From assembly GCA_017436305.1 (NCBI GenBank), contig JAFSDJ010000053.1, positions 1 to 46,633 of the forward strand: 46,633 nt of DNA. Direction: 5' to 3'. Below, piece by piece: positions 42,384-46,633 of the stretch. This DNA comes from Lachnospiraceae bacterium. Lineage in GTDB: Bacteria > Bacillota > Clostridia > Lachnospirales > Lachnospiraceae. The notes beneath the pieces are model-generated. The model saw nothing but the letters and a program-made list of their open reading frames with translations, had not been told where the DNA came from and did no database searches. A program made the translations under genes and the position numbers. The first letter of the stretch is position 1. The number at the start of each line of letters is the position of its first letter.

Positions 42384-44438
42384 TTATATGGTTTTTCCAT
42401 GTTCCCTATCCATCTGCATCATCAGACGATTTTTTAAAAGCACATATTTTTCACTTTGGAGAGTCCGGTCTTCATTTAGCAGTCTGTCCACATCCTCTGA
42501 CGCACTGGTTAGCATCTTGGAATCCGTGTAAATATCTGCAATTTTAAAAGAAAAGGAACCACTTTGTAAAATGCCAAGTAAGTCTCCCGGTCCTCTTAAT
42601 TTCAAGTCCTCGTTTGCAATATAAAAGCCATCATTGGAATGATTTAGTATTTCAAGTCGTTCTTTGGAACGAGCATTTTCTTTCGTATCTATAAAAATAC
42701 AATAGGACTGATATTTTCCTCTTCCTACCCGGCCTCTTAGCTGGTGAAGGGTAGCAAGTCCAAACCGGTCTGCATTTTCCACCATCATAACGGTGGCATT
42801 TGGTACATTAATCCCTACTTCAATTACTGTGGTAGAAACTAATACTTGCAGGTTACCTTTAGCAAACTCCTCCATAATCTGATTTTTCTTTGCCGGAGTC
42901 ATTTTACCATGAAGGTATCCAATTTGGATAGAGGGATTTAGCACTTCCCTTAACTTACCAGCATAATCTACAACATTTTCCAATTCATCCATAACACCGC
43001 TTTCAACCATAGGACAGATTACATAAGCTTGTCTGCCTTCTTTAACCTGTTTTTCAATAAAATCATAAGCTTTTTTTCGAAAAGCGGTATTTACTACACA
43101 GTTTTTAATTGGAAGTCTTCCTTTTGGTAATTCAGGTATAGTGGAAACTGCCAGTTCTCCATAAAGAATAATGGCTAAAGAACGGGGAATCGGAGTTGCT
43201 GACATAACAAGTGTATGAACATCTCCACCTTTTTTTGTCAAAGTCTCCCGTTGAGCTACGCCAAATCTGTGCTGTTCATCTGTAACTACCAGTGCCAGAT
43301 TTTGAAACTCCACATTCTCCTCTAATAAAGCATGAGTACCAATTACAATATTGTACTCTCCATTTTTAATAAGCTCCTTTGCCTGCCGTTTTCCTTTGGT
43401 AGTAAGAGAACCAACCAATAAAATAGGTTTAAACGGCAGTTCATAGTCTGAGATTAATTCTGTAATCGTCTCGTAATGCTGCATAGCTAACACCTCAGTA
43501 GGTGCCATAAGCGCTCCCTGATAACCATTGGAAACACATAATAAAAGACTTAAAACAGCAATAATCGTCTTTCCGGAGCCTACATCCCCCTGCAACAGAC
43601 GGTTTAAGGTTTTGCCACTACACAAATCATCTTCTATTTCCTGCCATGCCCTAAGCTGGGAGTCTGTAAGCCTGTATGGAAGTGCCTCAATAAGTGTTTC
43701 AGCATAAGCTGTTTTCATCATTTTGTGAGAATTTTCCGTTATTTGCAAATCTTCCTTTAAAAATTTAATAGATAAAATAAAAAAGAAAAATTCTTCATAT
43801 GCCAGTCTTTTTCTCGCTTCTACCATTTCATCTTTATTAGTGGGATTGTGAATGGCCGATAACGTATCTAAATAGGAAGAAAACTTGTATTTATTCAGAA
43901 TATCTTTTGGCAGATACTCCGGGAACTCTTCCAAGGCGTCTAATGCCTTCTTAATATATTTTTTTAAAGCATCATTGGAAAGCCCTTTTGTTTTGGCATA
44001 AACAGGCTGCAGGCTGTTTAAAAGAAGCCCATATTCTTCCGGTTTTAACATTTTAGGCTGTTCCATTACAAGCATGGAGCCTTTTTGGTGAATATTGCCG
44101 AAAAATACATATTCCATGCCGGTTTTTAACGTTTTTTTCAAATATGGCATGTTAAAGTAAGTAACCCGTACACTTCCTGTTTCGTCCCCTGCCATAAACC
44201 ACAAAATAGATTTTCCGTTTTTATAAAGTACGGTTGGTTCCTTTATAACTTTTCCTATAAATGCGGCTTTACCACTGTTTGGAAGTTCACACACCTTTAA
44301 CGTATCCTGAAAGGTTTCAAAATCTCTCGGAAAATGATGTACCAGATCCCCTAAGGTTTCAATGTTTAATTTCTCAAAAAGAAGGGCATTTTTTTCACCA
44401 ATGCCCTTCAGCTCTGTAATCTTACTGGAAAATTTCAT
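42384..44438 (-). CDS. recG: ATP-dependent DNA helicase RecG
   Basis: A 684-residue superfamily-2 helicase that remodels stalled forks and Holliday junctions. The N-terminal wedge/OB domain (1-230) includes LKGIGEKNALLFEKL. Helicase motifs are LLQGDVGSGKTIIAVLSLL (I), APTEVLAMQH (Ia), VVTDEQHRFGVAQRE (II, DEQH), VMSATPIPRSLA (III), and LVSTTVIEVGINVPNATVMMVENADRFGLATLHQLRGRVGRGKYQSYC (V-VI). The GDLLGILQSGSFSFKIAD end is family-typical. It starts 9 bp after fakA, with no clear separate promoter. Confidence 0.96.
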   Translation of the reverse strand: MKFSSKITELKGIGEKNALLFEKLNIETLGDLVHHFPRDFETFQDTLKVCELPNSGKAAFIGKVIKEPTVLYKNGKSILWFMAGDETGSVRVTYFNMPYLKKTLKTGMEYVFFGNIHQKGSMLVMEQPKMLKPEEYGLLLNSLQPVYAKTKGLSNDALKKYIKKALDALEEFPEYLPKDILNKYKFSSYLDTLSAIHNPTNKDEMVEARKRLAYEEFFFFILSIKFLKEDLQITENSHKMMKTAYAETLIEALPYRLTDSQLRAWQEIEDDLCSGKTLNRLLQGDVGSGKTIIAVLSLLLCVSNGYQGALMAPTEVLAMQHYETITELISDYELPFKPILLVGSLTTKGKRQAKELIKNGEYNIVIGTHALLEENVEFQNLALVVTDEQHRFGVAQRETLTKKGGDVHTLVMSATPIPRSLAIILYGELAVSTIPELPKGRLPIKNCVVNTAFRKKAYDFIEKQVKEGRQAYVICPMVESGVMDELENVVDYAGKLREVLNPSIQIGYLHGKMTPAKKNQIMEEFAKGNLQVLVSTTVIEVGINVPNATVMMVENADRFGLATLHQLRGRVGRGKYQSYCIFIDTKENARSKERLEILNHSNDGFYIANEDLKLRGPGDLLGILQSGSFSFKIADIYTDSKMLTSASEDVDRLLNEDRTLQSEKYVLLKNRLMMQMDREHGKTI

Positions 44439-44447
44439 AATTCTATT

Positions 44448-46106
44448 TTATTCTGCACTAATTACATAATAGTAAATCGGCTGTCCACCAAACTGAAGCT
44501 CTACGTCACATTCTGAATAAAGCTTTCCGATTTGGGCACTAAGTGCTTTTGCATCTTCTTCTTTTACATCCTGTCCGTAGTAGATGCTGATAAGCTCTAC
44601 CTCATCATCACCAATCATTTCTTCTACCATTTCGATGGTTGTTTCCGCAATTTCTTTTCCAACTGCTAAAATACCATGGTCGCCAATACCCATTATGTCA
44701 TTTTCATGGATTGTCTTTTCATCAATGACAGTGTCCCTTACTGCATAAGTTACCTGACCTGTTTTTACGTTGCTTATTTCAGAAAGCATAGTCTGCTCAT
44801 TTTCTTCATCTGACAAATCCGGCATGTAATTAATAATAGCTGTAATGCCCTGTGGAATATTTTTAGTAGGAATAACAATAATCTTCTTATTATCTACTAA
44901 AGTCTGTGCCTGATTTGCTGCCAGAATGATATTTTTGTTATTTGGGAAAATGAAAACAGTTTTTGCATTTACTTTTTCAATAGCACTTAAAATATCCTCT
45001 GTACTTGGGTTCATGGTCTGGCCGCCTTCAATAATCACGTCTACACCAAGGTCAGTTAAAATTTCATTTAAACCTTCACCAATGGATACGGAAATAAATC
45101 CCACATCTTTTTGCGTTGCTGTTTCTTCTATTGTATTTTCCTTTTTCTCTGCTTCTTTAAAAAGCTTTTCCTGATGCTCAAGACGCATATTGTCAATTTT
45201 CATATTAGAAAGTGCACCATATTTTAATGCCCTCTGAATTGCCAGACCCGGGTCATTTGTATGCACGTGAACCTTTACAATATCATCATCTGCTACTACT
45301 ACAATTGAATCACCGATTGACTCTAAAAATGCTTTAAAATCCATTTCATGCTTTATATTAAAGGTCTTTGACAGCATAATAATAAATTCTGTACAGTAGC
45401 CATACTTAATATCTGCCGTATCAACTGCCTGACTGTCTGCCACAACAGGCTTTCCGGTTGATTCTGCCACAAAGGATAAATCAATTTCCTGGCCTCTAAA
45501 GGCCATAAGGGCACCTTTTAATACTTCGATTAAGCCCTGTCCGCCGGAATCTACTACACCGGCCTGTTTTAAAACAGGGAGCATCTCCGGAGTTTTTGCC
45601 AGTACTTCTTCGCCATAAGTAATAACTGTTTCTAAGAAGTAGTCCATATCCTCAGTATTAGAAAGCTCTGCCGCTTTTACAGAAATTCCTTTTGCTACTG
45701 TTAAAATAGTACCTTCCTTTGGCTTCATAACTGCCTTATAAGCACTTTCCACTGCTTTTTCCACCGCTTTGGAAAGGATTTTAACACTAATTTCCTGCTG
45801 CTCTCCGATTACTTTACAGAATCCCCTGAATAATTGGGATAAAATAACACCGGAGTTACCTCTTGCCCCACGAAGGGAACCGGAAGATATAGCTTTTGCT
45901 AACTGCATTAATTCAGGCTCATCACCTAATGCAGCTACTTCTCTGGCAGCAGACATAATAGTTAGTGTCATATTCGTTCCTGTATCACCATCGGGAACCG
46001 GAAATACATTTAACTCATTAATATACTCTTTTTTTACCTCAAGATTTTTTGCACCGGCTAAGAACATCTTAGATAACATCTTAGCATCGATTGTATTAAC
46101 TGCCAC
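44448..46106 (-). CDS. fakA: DAK2/FakA-like fatty acid kinase catalytic subunit
   Basis: A 552-residue protein. The N-terminal DhaL/DAK2 kinase domain (about 1-200) has ELNVFPVPDGDTGTNMTLTI (Mg-coordinating aspartates) and SSGSLRGARGNSGVILSQLFRGF. A middle linking domain has EFIIMLS and VVVADDDIVKVHVHTNDPG. The C-terminal portion (about 330-552) is DegV-like. FakA phosphorylates fatty acids bound to FakB, feeding phospholipid synthesis. Pairing asp23-fakA is conserved (yloU-yloV in Bacillus), and a DegV gene follows recG downstream. Confidence 0.92.
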   Translation of the reverse strand: MAVNTIDAKMLSKMFLAGAKNLEVKKEYINELNVFPVPDGDTGTNMTLTIMSAAREVAALGDEPELMQLAKAISSGSLRGARGNSGVILSQLFRGFCKVIGEQQEISVKILSKAVEKAVESAYKAVMKPKEGTILTVAKGISVKAAELSNTEDMDYFLETVITYGEEVLAKTPEMLPVLKQAGVVDSGGQGLIEVLKGALMAFRGQEIDLSFVAESTGKPVVADSQAVDTADIKYGYCTEFIIMLSKTFNIKHEMDFKAFLESIGDSIVVVADDDIVKVHVHTNDPGLAIQRALKYGALSNMKIDNMRLEHQEKLFKEAEKKENTIEETATQKDVGFISVSIGEGLNEILTDLGVDVIIEGGQTMNPSTEDILSAIEKVNAKTVFIFPNNKNIILAANQAQTLVDNKKIIVIPTKNIPQGITAIINYMPDLSDEENEQTMLSEISNVKTGQVTYAVRDTVIDEKTIHENDIMGIGDHGILAVGKEIAETTIEMVEEMIGDDEVELISIYYGQDVKEEDAKALSAQIGKLYSECDVELQFGGQPIYYYVISAE

Positions 46107-46119
46107 TACACTATCCTCC

Positions 46120-46476
46120 TTAATCGATTACACGAACACCTTCCACAAAGATGTTTACTTTTTCTACCTGAAGACCTGTTAAGTCTTCTACTTTATATTT
46201 TACATTACTTATCAGATTGTCTGAAACAGTTAAAATATTCACTCCATAGGCAACAATCAGATGAAAATCAATTGTAAGCTTGGCATTATCTGCTTTAACA
46301 GAAATACCTGTTGCAAGACTATCCATTTTTAAAAGCTTTACCAGGCCGTCCTTTACGTTTACGCTTGCCATACCAACGATTCCAAAGCACTCTACAGCCA
46401 CACTGCCTGCATAGTTTGCAATTACATCACTATCTATTACAATATTACCAAGATGTGTATTCATCATACTTTTCAT
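46120..46476 (-). CDS. Asp23/Gls24 family envelope stress protein
   Basis: A 118-residue Asp23/Gls24 (YloU-like) protein. HLGNIVIDSDVIANYAGSVAVECFGIVGMAS is the family opening, and the C-terminal VKYKVEDLTGLQVEKVNIFVEGVRV is conserved. These small proteins associate with membrane-anchored partners and envelope stress; no membrane segment is present here. AAGGGAGG upstream of ATG 46476 sets the start; the frame is open to 46500. It is first gene of the asp23-fakA-recG-degV unit. Confidence 0.92.
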   Translation of the reverse strand: MKSMMNTHLGNIVIDSDVIANYAGSVAVECFGIVGMASVNVKDGLVKLLKMDSLATGISVKADNAKLTIDFHLIVAYGVNILTVSDNLISNVKYKVEDLTGLQVEKVNIFVEGVRVID

Positions 46477-46511
46477 AGATCTGACCTCCCTTAACTTCAT
46501 AATTACCAGTT

Positions 46512-46539
46512 ATTATAACCTATTTCATAAAAAAATGGA
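46512..46539 (-). promoter_or_regulatory. Weak candidate promoter of the asp23 unit
   Basis: A perfect TATAAT at 46517-46512 on the minus strand. The -35 region is poor (TTCCAT at 17 bp, TTGTTC at 20 bp), so the assignment rests on the -10 and on position 35 bp before the ATG. Confidence 0.4.
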
Positions 46540-46600
46540 ACAAACTTTCAAAAGAAACCGGAAAAAGATATATTTTTTTACAAGATTGGCAAATTTATGC

Positions 46601-46629
46601 TTGCAATCGGCTTGCTTATCTGTTAGAAT
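46601..46629 (+). promoter_or_regulatory. Outward promoter at the right edge (probably for rpmB)
   Basis: TTGCAA (46601-46606), 17-bp spacer, TAGAAT (46624-46629), reading out of the window. In Firmicutes the gene divergent from asp23/yloU is usually rpmB (L28), so that is the likely target; the gene itself is not in view. Confidence 0.6.
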
Positions 46630-46633
46630 AGTC

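Noticed and set aside
1-46633. tRNA, rRNA, CRISPR array or insertion sequence
   Set aside because: No GTTCRANYC-type T-loops with matching acceptor stems, no rRNA-like tracts, no regularly spaced repeats and no transposase-like ORF were seen on reading both strands; this was by eye, not by tRNAscan or similar.

Overview
This 46.6 kb window is an A+T-rich piece of chromosome from a low-GC Gram-positive bacterium, most likely a Clostridia member near the Lachnospiraceae. The support is gene order: radical-SAM pair / RNase G / rplU-prp-rpmA / obgE / yhbY / nadD / yqeK / rsfS; asp23-fakA-recG; rsmD-coaD with ylbJ nearby; a short HisG with HisZ; an L27 with a cleavable N-terminal extension; and a Gram-positive LexA with CGAAC-N4-GTTYG operators. 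Nearly all genes are housekeeping. I found no tRNA or rRNA gene, CRISPR array, insertion sequence, prophage or defence island.

Layout. 1-5.5 kb (+): yggS-sepF, terminator, aroB-lspA-rluD-like, a YgjP-type metalloprotease and a cytidylate-kinase-like gene. 5.5-7.3 kb (-): a TtcA-like tRNA thiolase overlapping a Xer-type recombinase. 7.6-9.3 kb (+): an AI-2E-family permease and dtd. 9.5-10.8 kb: a divergent SOS pair, a YneA-like LysM protein (-) and lexA (+), with four LexA-box-like sites between them. 10.9-20.5 kb (-): one long ribosome / RNA / NAD cluster, from a small membrane protein and two radical-SAM-type genes through RNase G, Nudix, rplU-prp-rpmA, obgE, yhbY, nadD and yqeK to rsfS. 20.7-25.8 kb (-): hisZGDB plus an unusual hisIE, driven by a consensus promoter at the end of recU. 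26.1-34.3 kb (-): recU, a pseudouridine synthase, GNAT, a GGDEF protein, two uncharacterised ORFs, SDR, YgiQ and an RsuA-type synthase. 34.3-35.3 kb (+): ylbJ. 35.4-41.3 kb (-): parE-parC-rsmD-coaD and a coiled-coil gene. 41.5-46.5 kb (-): asp23-fakA-recG-degV. At the right edge an outward promoter leaves the window, probably towards rpmB.

How it works together. The rplU-prp-rpmA block encodes an L27 precursor next to the protease expected to mature it. The SOS block pairs the repressor with a probable division inhibitor. The his operon supplies six activities of histidine synthesis; hisC, hisH, hisA and hisF are not here. FakA and a DegV (FakB-type) protein share a transcription unit, suggesting exogenous fatty-acid activation. 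Strong terminators (after sepF, the cytidylate-kinase-like gene, dtd, lexA/rsfS, rpmA, hisIE, ylbJ and degV) mark the unit boundaries.

I see no obviously new multi-gene system. The most interesting items are: a HisF-like domain that has lost both catalytic aspartates, fused in front of HisI-HisE; a hidden 35-codon ORF joined by an ATGA overlap to a conserved-looking membrane protein and in frame with the SDR upstream of it; the dense SOS control region; and a small family of GTTAC-type hairpins in gene gaps, two of them inside the his operon.
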